A DNA stretch of 64,000 bases from an uncultured Lachnospiraceae bacterium. Lineage in GTDB: Bacteria > Bacillota > Clostridia > Lachnospirales > Lachnospiraceae. The stretch is taken from NCBI GenBank assembly GCA_944380185.1, contig CALWGV010000038.1:1-64000 (forward strand). The letters run 5' to 3'. Each line of letters begins with the position of its first letter. The stretch's first letter is position 1. The position numbers and the translations under genes are program-made. The notes beneath the pieces were generated by a model. The model worked only from the letters and a program-made list of their open reading frames with translations, was not told the DNA's origin and ran no database searches. Shown here one piece after another: positions 53,125-61,085 of the stretch.

Positions 53125-54266
53125 CACAGCCTTCCTCCCAGCCAAATGCTAATCAAACTAAAAATGCCAAAACAGGCTGCAGCCGTAATCCCCCACCAGG
53201 CAAAGGCCTTCAGTTTGCTGACAGGCAAGCTGCCGGTAAAGCGTCCGGTCTGTCCATTCATCATAAAGCTATACTTTTTCCCCTTGTAGCTGTAATGGAG
53301 TGCCCATACCGGGAGCATCACATACTCTGTCTTTTTCCCGCGGATTTTCGCCCTTTGATCTATGATCGTGACAGTATCATACCCTTTGTCATGCTCCTTC
53401 ATCGTCTTTCTGCCCAGGTCAATTGCGGCAGCGACAGCCCGTTCCATTGTCTTTTGTGAAAAAGCCTCGCTGGGCTGGCCATACTTTTCCGCCAGATAGC
53501 CGGAGAGACAGCTCATGTCAAAGTCTCTCAGCTTGCTGTAGTCAAAAGGCTCCAGCTTTTCCATCAATTCATCATCCAGCTTCTCCGAGGCGTCCGCGGG
53601 AATCCTCTCATAGGATGAATCCATATCGCAATAGAGCCGATATTTCTCCGTGTAGGTATATTCCACATCCTCATGCTTCCTTGTGTAGCTGCGGGTCGCC
53701 TCGCCCTTCAAGGCCATATTTATCTCATAGCTGTACAGCCAGTAGGGTACGTAGATTCCCGTCATCTGGTCCGCCACATTTCTGCCCAGAAACCCCTTTG
53801 GCGCCAGCCTGTTTTTATTTGCCCAGGCAAGGAAACGCGCCTTCGCCTCCTCGCCGGTGATCTGGAAGGGTATCACTCCGGAGGGCCTGCGCGCCCCGTC
53901 CATACGGTCGGCAATCAGTCCCGGGCTGCCGCAAAACGCGCAGATCGTAGCCGCCGTATTGTCATCGGTCACCAGCTCCGCGCCGCAAGCCGGGCAGCGG
54001 TATCCGGGCATTTGCTGCACCGTCTCCGGCTGGGATTCATCGATAAAAAAAGACTTGCCCAGAGGTTCATCGCTCTCCGGATCGGTATTTGCCGTCTCCG
54101 CATCCAGCGCTTCCTCCTCCGAATTGCTCTCCGTCGTCTCTGCATCAGCCTTTCCCGCCTCCGCTGTGACGACCTTCGTCCCGCAGTAACTGCACACCAG
54201 CCCCCCTGCTCCGGCGTCATACTCCATGGGCGCCCCGCAGCCCGGACATTTGTATGTAACCGTCAT
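53124..54266 (-). CDS. Zinc-ribbon membrane protein
   Basis: In this 380-residue protein two N-terminal zinc ribbons (CPGCGAPMEY...CSYCGTK and CPACGAEL...CAFCGSP) flank an acidic linker. A middle domain carries VPYWLYSYEINMALKGEATR and YRLYCDMDSSYERIPADASE, and the C-terminus has one hydrophobic segment (AFAWWGITAAACFGIFSLI). Proteins of this architecture are common in Clostridia with no assigned role. I chose the ATG at 54266, with GGGGGA upstream. It is coupled to the downstream Arg/Glu-rich protein. Confidence 0.8.
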   Translation of the reverse strand: MTVTYKCPGCGAPMEYDAGAGGLVCSYCGTKVVTAEAGKADAETTESNSEEEALDAETANTDPESDEPLGKSFFIDESQPETVQQMPGYRCPACGAELVTDDNTAATICAFCGSPGLIADRMDGARRPSGVIPFQITGEEAKARFLAWANKNRLAPKGFLGRNVADQMTGIYVPYWLYSYEINMALKGEATRSYTRKHEDVEYTYTEKYRLYCDMDSSYERIPADASEKLDDELMEKLEPFDYSKLRDFDMSCLSGYLAEKYGQPSEAFSQKTMERAVAAAIDLGRKTMKEHDKGYDTVTIIDQRAKIRGKKTEYVMLPVWALHYSYKGKKYSFMMNGQTGRFTGSLPVSKLKAFAWWGITAAACFGIFSLISIWLGGRL

Positions 54267-54385
54267 TTTTAGTCCCCCATTCCTTCTTCTGCCAAAATAA
54301 TTCCCAATTTGCGATCGCCAGATCGTGTGTGAAAGCATTATCTTCGCTATGATGAATCTATTTTAGCAGTTCTGCAGATGTATGT

Positions 54386-54601
54386 CTATCTCTTCTCCCG
54401 TTTTTCTGGCGGAAGGGATGGATCCCAATCAAGGCGGAAAGGCCCATCCGGTTCCAGCGCACCGAACACATTGCGGATCACCACCGGATTGCACCCGGTG
54501 CTCTGCGCCAGCAGAGTACTGATCACACGAACTTTCCCCTGCGCTTCATATATAAAAACCAGGCAGTGAACTGCCACTGAACACTTCATGCTGATCTGCA
54601 A
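54386..54601 (-). pseudogene. Rrf2-family regulator, truncated
   Basis: The frame starts at TTG (54601) behind AGGAGG and reads MQISMKCSVAVHCLVFIYEA then STGCNPVVIRNVFGAL. This is the helix-turn-helix of Rrf2 regulators that usually accompany EFR1-type ferredoxin genes. After about 48 residues the match is lost, and the protein ends at 71 residues instead of about 140, lacking the wing and the dimer helix. A frameshift or deletion near 54455 is likely. It is divergent from the ferredoxin gene it would have controlled. Confidence 0.7.
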
Positions 54602-54685
54602 CTCACCTGCCTCCTGTTCTTGACTTTGCACTTTCCCAGTGGTATTGTTGCAATAAATTATATCATTATCAGGAGGAAATGCGAA

Positions 54686-55456
54686 ATGAAGCTTTATGAG
54701 ATTTGTTTCAGTCCCACCGGCGGGACAAAAAAGACAGCCGATCTGCTGACAGAAGGGCTGACAGAATCGGCTGAAGCAAAAGTCTTCGTGGATCTGACAG
54801 ACAGTAAGACCGATTTCTCTGATATTTCTCTCGGCAGAGAAGATGTCGCCGTTATCGCCGTACCGTCCTATGGCGGCCGCGTGCCGGGGCCTGCCGCAGA
54901 GCGGCTGGCTGCCATCGCAGGAAACGGGGCCCGCGCAGTTCTGGTATGCGTGTACGGAAACCGCGCTTATGAAGACACACTGGCTGAGCTGCAGGATACT
55001 GCTCTTCGGGCCGGATTTCGCGTCATCTCCGCCATCGCCGCTGTCGCTGAGCACTCCATCGCCCACCAGTTTGCCGCCGGCCGGCCCGATGAGGAAGATC
55101 AGGCACAGCTTGCCGAATTTGCCGGCAGAATTCGGCAAAAAATCACTGCCGGAAATACAACTGCCCCCACCATCCCCGGCAATCGTCCATATAAAAAGAG
55201 CGGCGGCGCCGGCATGATCCCCAAGCCCGACAAAAACTGCGTAAAATGCGGACTGTGCGCCGAGAAATGTCCCGTTCAGGCTATCGGCAAAGACAATCCG
55301 GCCAAAGTTGACAGCCACGCCTGCATTTCCTGTATGCGCTGCGTCTCTGTCTGTCCTCATTCAGCCCGCAGGGTAAATCCGGTAATGCTCGCCGCTGTAA
55401 ATGCCATGTTGAAAAAATCCTGTTCCCAGCGCAAACCCTGCGAGCTGTATCTTTAA
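54686..55456 (+). CDS. EFR1-type flavodoxin/ferredoxin protein
   Basis: In this 256-residue protein a flavodoxin-like N-terminal domain (YEICFSPTGGTKKTADLLTE, AVIAVPSYGGRVPGPAAERL) is followed by two 4Fe-4S motifs, CVKCGLCAEKCPVQAI and CISCMRCVSVCPHSAR. These are electron-transfer proteins of unknown partner in anaerobes. I chose the ATG at 54686 behind AGGAGG. The neighbouring Rrf2-like regulator is broken. Confidence 0.88.
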   Translation: MKLYEICFSPTGGTKKTADLLTEGLTESAEAKVFVDLTDSKTDFSDISLGREDVAVIAVPSYGGRVPGPAAERLAAIAGNGARAVLVCVYGNRAYEDTLAELQDTALRAGFRVISAIAAVAEHSIAHQFAAGRPDEEDQAQLAEFAGRIRQKITAGNTTAPTIPGNRPYKKSGGAGMIPKPDKNCVKCGLCAEKCPVQAIGKDNPAKVDSHACISCMRCVSVCPHSARRVNPVMLAAVNAMLKKSCSQRKPCELYL

Positions 55457-55464
55457 GACCAAAC

Positions 55465-55516
55465 AAGGACATAGTCATCTTGGGATTTCTCCCGGCGGAC
55501 TTGTCCTTTTTGTTTT
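55465..55516. terminator. Bidirectional terminator between ferredoxin gene and AP2/zinc-ribbon gene
   Basis: AAGGACA (55465-55471) pairs with TGTCCTT (55502-55508) followed by TTTGTTTT on the plus strand. The stem overlaps the 3' end of the minus-strand gene. The loop is long, so strength is uncertain. Confidence 0.45.
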
Positions 55517-56326
55517 CTGTGGACGCATCTTCTCATACCATTTCAGGAAATTCCCAAAGAGCTTTTCCTCGGCTGTATGCCGAGCTTCGGCCGCCTCTTC
55601 AATCCGGTCGTAGCTCCCCAGATAGTAGCATTTCTGTCTGAACATAATCTGGGCAATCCATTTGTTCCTTCTGTTATTATAGTAAACGCCGCGAATGCCG
55701 CTTGTATTTGTTTTATACATAAGATCCGGGCGAAGCATTTCCAGGCAGGTGCCGTCCATATAGTGAAGATTTTTCTGCGGATCGCGCCGGCACCCGCAGC
55801 TTTTCGTCCAGCCGTTCTGCAGATGTGACTGGCGGACATCTACCTCTTTCCCGCAGTCGCATCTGCAGTGCCAGACATGAAATCCCTTTTCTTTTTTGAC
55901 ATAGGAGAGGACTGTGAGCATCCCGAAACGTTTTCCCACCCAGTCTTTCCGAGGCGGCTGCTTTCCGCAGCCGCAGCTTCTCGTGTTTCCCGTGACCAAT
56001 CGTCTCTTCGTAGTCTCTATGGTGTTTCCGCAATCGCACCGACAAAGCCAGAGGGGGTTCCCATCCCTGGCTTTCTTCCCGGACTCTCCAAGAACCGTAA
56101 GCTTTCCAAAGCGAGTCCCTGTCAAATCTTTGGTTATGCTGTAGGGAGATTCCTCACAGCCGCAGCTGTGGATGACACCCGGTTTCAGCCTCCGGCTTTC
56201 GACAAAGATCTCATTTCCGCAATCGCACCTGCATCTCCACACCACTGCGTTGCGTACCCTCTGCTGTGTCGGCTCTATAACGGCGAGTTTACCGATCCGC
56301 TGGCCGGACAGATCTTTATATTTCAT
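55475..56326 (-). CDS. AP2-domain protein with three tandem zinc-ribbon repeats
   Basis: This 283-residue protein has three tandem repeats of about 55 residues (residues ~4-56, 65-118, 124-175). Each has the form GxRFGKLTVL ... WxCRCDCG ... SCGC, with four zinc-binding cysteines. After a linker comes an AP2-type DNA-binding domain (residues ~205-255; SGIRGVYYNNRRNKWIAQIM, YYLGSYDRIEEAAEARH). Such proteins are frequent in phages and mobile elements and should bind DNA. It follows the locus 2 radical SAM gene by 41 bp in the same direction, so it may belong to that operon as regulator, or be a hitch-hiking mobile gene. I chose the ATG at 56326. Confidence 0.8.
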   Translation of the reverse strand: MKYKDLSGQRIGKLAVIEPTQQRVRNAVVWRCRCDCGNEIFVESRRLKPGVIHSCGCEESPYSITKDLTGTRFGKLTVLGESGKKARDGNPLWLCRCDCGNTIETTKRRLVTGNTRSCGCGKQPPRKDWVGKRFGMLTVLSYVKKEKGFHVWHCRCDCGKEVDVRQSHLQNGWTKSCGCRRDPQKNLHYMDGTCLEMLRPDLMYKTNTSGIRGVYYNNRRNKWIAQIMFRQKCYYLGSYDRIEEAAEARHTAEEKLFGNFLKWYEKMRPQKTKRTSPPGEIPR

Positions 56327-56367
56327 AGGCCTGACCGCCTTTCTTATAAAGTCTTTTAAAAAAGCCC

Positions 56368-57495
56368 TTATCCGGGCGCAGCATCCTCCCCCTGGCTCTC
56401 CCGTGCTTCCTCCCGCATCAGCCGAACCTGTTCTTTCGCATATCTGCACAGATATTCCGGTACGCCATCATACTTGCCGGTCTCCAGCCAGGCAGCTGCC
56501 GGGCAGGTTTTACATGCGGGACGCAGAGGACATGTGACACAGGTTTTGCTGACCTGTATTTCCCCCGCTTTCTGCGACACTTCCTGCCATGCGGCCTCAA
56601 AACCCTTTTCAAATACAGAAACCGCCGGCTTCTCGAAAGTGACGCAGGGGCGCATTTCGCCCCGCCAGCCGATGGCAAAGGAGCAGTTTCCCGCAAGGCA
56701 GGCAAGCTTGTCCCCATAAGTGACATTCTTCTGTTCCGTCTGCATAAGAATTCTGTGCATATACCGCAGGAAGGCTTCCGGCTCCATCTCCATTTTTCGC
56801 GTGTAAATTTCTGCCGCCGCTGCATCCTCCGGCATCAGCCTCGCCTGCTGTTGGAATGGGAGTCCCCGCTCACGGATTCCGGGCAGCATATAGGTATCCA
56901 TATGCACCGGAATCTCCAGCTCCCGGCCGATCCGGTAGATTGCCTCCATATCCTTATGGTTATACTTCGTGACGCTTCCATTGATCTTCACATCCACACC
57001 GTATTGCCGCAGCAGCCGGATCGCCCTAATCGTTTTAGAAAAGCCGCCTGGGTAATGACATAGCTTTTCATAGGCAGAATCGTCCGCTCCGTATAACGTA
57101 ATATTGATTCGCCGCGGCTTATGACGGCCGAAAAATTCGGCCCATTCCTCGTCGATAAGCGTGCCGTTTGTATTGACAGTGAGAATCAGCCCCAATTTTT
57201 TCAGCTCTGCATACAGCTTACAAAACCCTGCGAAAAGCAGCGGTTCTCCCCCCGTGAGCAGCAAAAATAACACCCCGGCCTTCGCCATCTCCCGCCCCAG
57301 CCGGATCCACTCTTCTGCGTCTCTCAGTCCTCCCCGGGCATCAGCCTCGCCCTTGCTCAGATGGATATAGCACATATCACAATTCATATTGCACAGAGGG
57401 AGAAGTTCCAGGGTACCGTTGACAGGACGCCGGGCCGATGCAGCCCGCCTGAGAATGTTCTGCTCCATCGTGTTTTCCGCTTCAACAGGATTCAT
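56368..57495 (-). CDS. Radical SAM/SPASM peptide-modifying enzyme (locus 2)
   Basis: This 375-residue paralogue of the 23730-24866 enzyme has the same cluster cysteines (35, 39, 42; LCNMNCDMCY), LLTGGEPLLFAGF, VNTNGTLIDEEWAEFFGRHK and a SPASM region (CLAGNC, RPCV, TCVTCPLRPACKTCPA). It lies after the candidate precursor gene and a strong hairpin. The binding site upstream of the first ATG is far (GGGAGGGG about 14 bases away), so expression may be weak or the start may be the ATG nine codons later. No kinase, exporter or peptidase gene accompanies it; it may use those of locus 1. Confidence 0.88.
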   Translation of the reverse strand: MNPVEAENTMEQNILRRAASARRPVNGTLELLPLCNMNCDMCYIHLSKGEADARGGLRDAEEWIRLGREMAKAGVLFLLLTGGEPLLFAGFCKLYAELKKLGLILTVNTNGTLIDEEWAEFFGRHKPRRINITLYGADDSAYEKLCHYPGGFSKTIRAIRLLRQYGVDVKINGSVTKYNHKDMEAIYRIGRELEIPVHMDTYMLPGIRERGLPFQQQARLMPEDAAAAEIYTRKMEMEPEAFLRYMHRILMQTEQKNVTYGDKLACLAGNCSFAIGWRGEMRPCVTFEKPAVSVFEKGFEAAWQEVSQKAGEIQVSKTCVTCPLRPACKTCPAAAWLETGKYDGVPEYLCRYAKEQVRLMREEARESQGEDAAPG

Positions 57496-57567
57496 ACTAT
57501 TTATTATTCCCCTCCCTATACCGCATACCGCATCTAGGTCTTTCTTTTAAGTCTCTTTTAACGGTCT

Positions 57568-57597
57568 TTAAAAAAGAGGCGTGAACCTCACACCTCT
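57568..57597 (-). terminator. Terminator/attenuator between precursor and radical SAM genes (locus 2)
   Basis: A 9-bp stem (57575-57583 with 57589-57597, one G-U pair) has a 5-nt loop and is followed on the minus strand by a run of six T (TTTTTTA). It occupies the same place as the locus 1 hairpin, 20 bp after the candidate precursor stop. Confidence 0.8.
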
Positions 57598-57616
57598 CCT
57601 TACGCTTTCCTATGTA

Positions 57617-58054
57617 TCACGAACGATTGGGATGTCCTTCCGCCGTAGCCGTCACCGTCCCTCTGTGGTGCCATGTCCGGTTTCCTGACCTTGTGGTCCA
57701 GTAAATCAGATCGCCGACTTCTACCTGGGATGCCGACGTCTGTCCTGTAAATCTTCCCGTATATTGATTGTAACCTGTGTATATCGTACACGCTAACGTC
57801 CCCAGACCGTCTGTTCCCGTCTCCACCATCGCTTCTCCAACGCCATCGTTATTGCGGTCATAAATCACCTGATTGGAAGAATTGCCGCAGTGATCGCTGG
57901 CATGGGATACGTTTCCGCCGTCCCAAAATCCATATCGTTGTTCGTAATCATTCGCCCAGCTGACGTCACAGGCCACGCCCCAGCAGACGGCTACATACTC
58001 ATTCGGTATGAACTCCTGAACCTGAATCCTCGGTTCTTCCCATTTCTTTTTCAT
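57617..58054 (-). CDS. Candidate modified-peptide precursor, 145 residues (locus 2)
   Basis: In this 145-residue protein the N-terminus shows Trp5, Pro8, VQ-x-F at 12-15 and NEYVAVC at 18-24, which lines up with the locus 1 candidate. Cysteines are at 24, 29, 56 and 89. Residues 66-74 (DRNNDGVGE) look like a calcium-binding D-x-N-x-D-G loop. The C-terminal part is rich in Gly, Thr, Trp and His. I chose the ATG at 58054, nine bases from AGGAGG, rather than one 6 bp earlier that is too close. It overlaps the PqqD-like gene's end by 56 bp. Confidence 0.65.
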   Translation of the reverse strand: MKKKWEEPRIQVQEFIPNEYVAVCWGVACDVSWANDYEQRYGFWDGGNVSHASDHCGNSSNQVIYDRNNDGVGEAMVETGTDGLGTLACTIYTGYNQYTGRFTGQTSASQVEVGDLIYWTTRSGNRTWHHRGTVTATAEGHPNRS

Positions 58055-58466
58055 TTTCATCTACCTCCTCTAAAATCTTATACCGCAAAGAGTCTCTGAC
58101 AAAGCGTTCCGTTGAATTTCGCATTGTCTCTTCGGCAACATCATATTTCTGTATCCCCTTTATCACGACGTCTTCAATCGTGGCAGGCTGTTCAAATGCT
58201 CTCCACAGGAATACAGCTGAATCATTGGGAGCCATGATAGCATTGGAAATAAGGCTCTCCGTATCCGTCGGAATAATCGTATATTCACCGGCGATTTCCC
58301 GGACGATAAATCCCGGCCTGATACAATACTTCTTTTTTTCTTTTGCACAGCTGTCCTTTTTCAGGTATTCCGTCAGCTCGTCATCGGACAGTCTCGCTAT
58401 CTCCTCCCCGCTTAGTCCGCCGGTATTGCGGACAAAGTGGAATTCTGGTTTTTTATATGGTTTCAC
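57999..58466 (-). CDS. PqqD-like peptide chaperone with N-terminal extension (locus 2)
   Basis: This 155-residue protein has the PqqD-type core FIVREIAGEYTIIPTDTESL followed by MAPNDSAVFLWRAFEQPATI and a helical end. The first 50 residues are an extension starting MKPYKKPEF, which has some likeness to the K/W/P start of the candidate precursors. The last 19 codons overlap the precursor gene. It starts at GTG behind AAGGTG. It is the first gene of the locus 2 operon, directly downstream of the invertible segment. Confidence 0.8.
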   Translation of the reverse strand: MKPYKKPEFHFVRNTGGLSGEEIARLSDDELTEYLKKDSCAKEKKKYCIRPGFIVREIAGEYTIIPTDTESLISNAIMAPNDSAVFLWRAFEQPATIEDVVIKGIQKYDVAEETMRNSTERFVRDSLRYKILEEVDENEKEMGRTEDSGSGVHTE

Positions 58467-58518
58467 TTAACACCTTCTTTTCGCACTTCCATCAATATCT
58501 CCGCTGAAATGGGAAAAA

Positions 58519-58688
58519 TATCAAATGGTGTACTTTTTGACCCCCAGACTTTTTTTCAGGGCTCATATGTATAGAAGTTCCAAAAACCTGTTTTTTGTGA
58601 AGAAATTTAAAAAATTGCTTGCTTTATGGAAATACATGCTTTATAATATATTGCATGGATTAGCTATCAAAAAGTACACTATTTGATA
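58519..58688. promoter_or_regulatory. Putative invertible promoter segment (phase switch) of locus 2
   Basis: Inverted repeats at 58519-58540 and 58667-58688 match at 21 of 22 positions (TCAAAAAGTACACY... core). Each repeat has TCAAA/TTTGA ends around an asymmetric 10-bp centre with middle dinucleotide GT/AC, the form expected of serine-recombinase sites in inverted orientation. Between them is a sigma-A-like promoter, TTGCTT (58619-58624), 17 bp, TATAAT (58642-58647), reading rightward, away from the PqqD-like gene. Inversion would place its start site near 58553, facing the operon 87 bp away. The 250 bp between the two genes contain no other gene. Confidence 0.75.
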
Positions 58689-58697
58689 GCTATTTTT
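58661..58697 (+). terminator. AT-rich hairpin with T-run overlapping the right inverted repeat
   Basis: TAGCTATCAAA (58661-58671) and TTTGATAGCTA (58682-58692) form a perfect 11-bp stem, followed by TTTTTATA on the plus strand. It could stop the transcript made by the promoter in its present (OFF) orientation before it runs antisense into the recombinase gene. Low GC content makes it weak. Confidence 0.5.
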
Positions 58698-58717
58698 ATA
58701 CTATTTTTATGCCCTTT

Positions 58718-59320
<603 letters not shown>

Positions 59321-59484
59321 TCACTCCTTTCTCCAGACGCAAGAAGATCATTCCTGCATCTGCCCTTCCGCATATCTACAGGCTCTACTCTTCTATTTTG
59401 CCTGCATCGCTGATTTCTACTCTCTGCCTGTACCGTCTACCATCCTTTCTGATTCTTTGATTTACTGTTCCATAAAGCAATGCA

Positions 59485-59536
59485 AAATAAAAAGCCACAC
59501 TGATTTTCATTTTCTATCTGAAAACCAGCATGGCTT
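59485..59536 (-). terminator. Rho-independent terminator downstream of the RNA methyltransferase gene
   Basis: The minus strand reads AAGCCATGCTGGTTTTCA, an 8-base loop, and TGAAAATCAGTGTGGCTT followed by TTTATTTT. The long stem has two mismatched positions. The 314-bp gap between the recombinase and methyltransferase genes has no other feature that I can see. Confidence 0.65.
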
Positions 59537-59630
59537 GTATTGTTATGATATTATTGTTTTACCGCCGGAATCGCTCCGTTTCCGGCAATCATCGGTCTTT
59601 CTCTTCTCGATTCTATCCAACCTCCAACCC

Positions 59631-61055
59631 CTAATCCACGTTCTCTCTTTGCAAAATGTGCCGTCCATCCGATCTGGTCAGCAGGCACGCCGTCTCACAC
59701 CCCACTGTCTGCGGGAACATGTCCACGGGCTGCGCTTTGATGAGCTCATATTTCTCCGCGCAGAGGATCTTTAGGTCTCTGGCCAGGGTGGCGGGCTCGC
59801 AGGAGACATAGACCACCCGCTCCGGCTCCATGGCAAGGATCGTGTCCAGAAGCTCTCTGCCGCAGCCCTTGCGGGGCGGATCCACGACGATCACATCGGC
59901 CCTCTCTCCGGTCTCCCGGTAGTGGCGGGGCAGAATTTCCTCCGCCCGGCCCACATAAAAGGAAGCGTTCCCGATGCCGTTGGCGGCGGCATTGGCCCGG
60001 GCGTCCTCGATGGCGGCGGGCACGATCTCCACGCCCCGCACCTCCCCCGCCTGTCTGGCCAGAAAGAGGGTGATGGTGCCGGTACCGCAGTATAAATCCC
60101 AGACTTTCTCCCGCCCGGTAAGGCCGGCGTAGGACAGGGCCGTGGCATACAGCTTTTGCGTCTGTTCTCTGTTCACCTGGAAAAAGGACTGGGGTGAAAT
60201 CCGGTAGCGCAGATCTCCTATAGTGTCAGTGATGTAGCCGTCGCCGTACAGGCTGCGCACCTCTTTTCCCAGGATCACGTTGGTGCGCTCCCGGTTGATG
60301 CTGCAGGAAATCGACGTCATGCCGGGCAGCGTCAAAAGCCCCTCCACCAACTCCTTACGGCGCGGAAGTTTCTCCCCGTTGATCACCAGGCAGACCATCA
60401 GCTGGCGGGGCGGAATGTCGTCCGTCTCCCCCTTACATAGCTCTCCGGTGCGAATCAGCACATGGCGCACCAGACCCATATGCCGCTCCTCGTCATAGGG
60501 CTCGATCCCCCACCGCTCCATCCAGTCCAGGATGATACCCAGCACCTTCTCATTGACCGGATCCCCCAGATAACACCGGGGTGTTTCGATGACGCAGTGG
60601 GTCCGGCCCGCATAAAATCCGGCGATGATTCGTCCGTCTTTTCCCCGGCGAATAGGAAACTGGGCCTTATTGCGGTACTCATAAGGGTAGTCCATGCCAA
60701 TCACCGGCAGGACCTGAGGGTCATCGAAGCCGCCCAGCCGCTTTAGCTGATCCCGCACCTTGCGCTCCTTGAAGGCCAGCTGAGCCGGATAGGACAGAGC
60801 CTGCAGCTGACAGCCGCCGCAGGGGGCCGCCGCGGGACACAGAGGCTTCTGCCGGTCGGGCGAGGGGGAGAGGACCTCCATCAGCCTGCCGTATCCGTAG
60901 CTTTTCTTGGTCTTGATTACCTTTACCCTGGCGCGGTCTCCGATGACCGCATCCTTGACAAAGAGGGTATAGCCATTCACCTTGCCTATACCCTCTCCCT
61001 CTTCGCTCATGTCCACAATGTCTATGTCGAAAATATCGTTTTTTTTGATTTCCAT
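59631..61055 (-). CDS. 23S rRNA/tRNA uracil-5 methyltransferase (RlmD/RlmCD/TrmFO-independent RumA family)
   Basis: This 474-residue protein begins with a TRAM domain (DIVDMSEEGEGIGKVNGYTL), then the iron-sulfur cysteines CPAAAPCGGCQLQ with a further Cys in CVIETPRCY, and a SAM methyltransferase domain: QVNREQTQKLYATAL, WDLYCGTGTITLFLARQA, VVDPPRKGCG and the nucleophile Cys in VYVSCEPATLARD. It makes 5-methyluridine in rRNA using SAM. It lies 30 bp downstream of yhaM and is probably cotranscribed. Confidence 0.92.
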   Translation of the reverse strand: MEIKKNDIFDIDIVDMSEEGEGIGKVNGYTLFVKDAVIGDRARVKVIKTKKSYGYGRLMEVLSPSPDRQKPLCPAAAPCGGCQLQALSYPAQLAFKERKVRDQLKRLGGFDDPQVLPVIGMDYPYEYRNKAQFPIRRGKDGRIIAGFYAGRTHCVIETPRCYLGDPVNEKVLGIILDWMERWGIEPYDEERHMGLVRHVLIRTGELCKGETDDIPPRQLMVCLVINGEKLPRRKELVEGLLTLPGMTSISCSINRERTNVILGKEVRSLYGDGYITDTIGDLRYRISPQSFFQVNREQTQKLYATALSYAGLTGREKVWDLYCGTGTITLFLARQAGEVRGVEIVPAAIEDARANAAANGIGNASFYVGRAEEILPRHYRETGERADVIVVDPPRKGCGRELLDTILAMEPERVVYVSCEPATLARDLKILCAEKYELIKAQPVDMFPQTVGCETACLLTRSDGRHILQRENVD

Positions 61056-61085
61056 ATCACACTATTCCTGTACTGATTTTATCTC

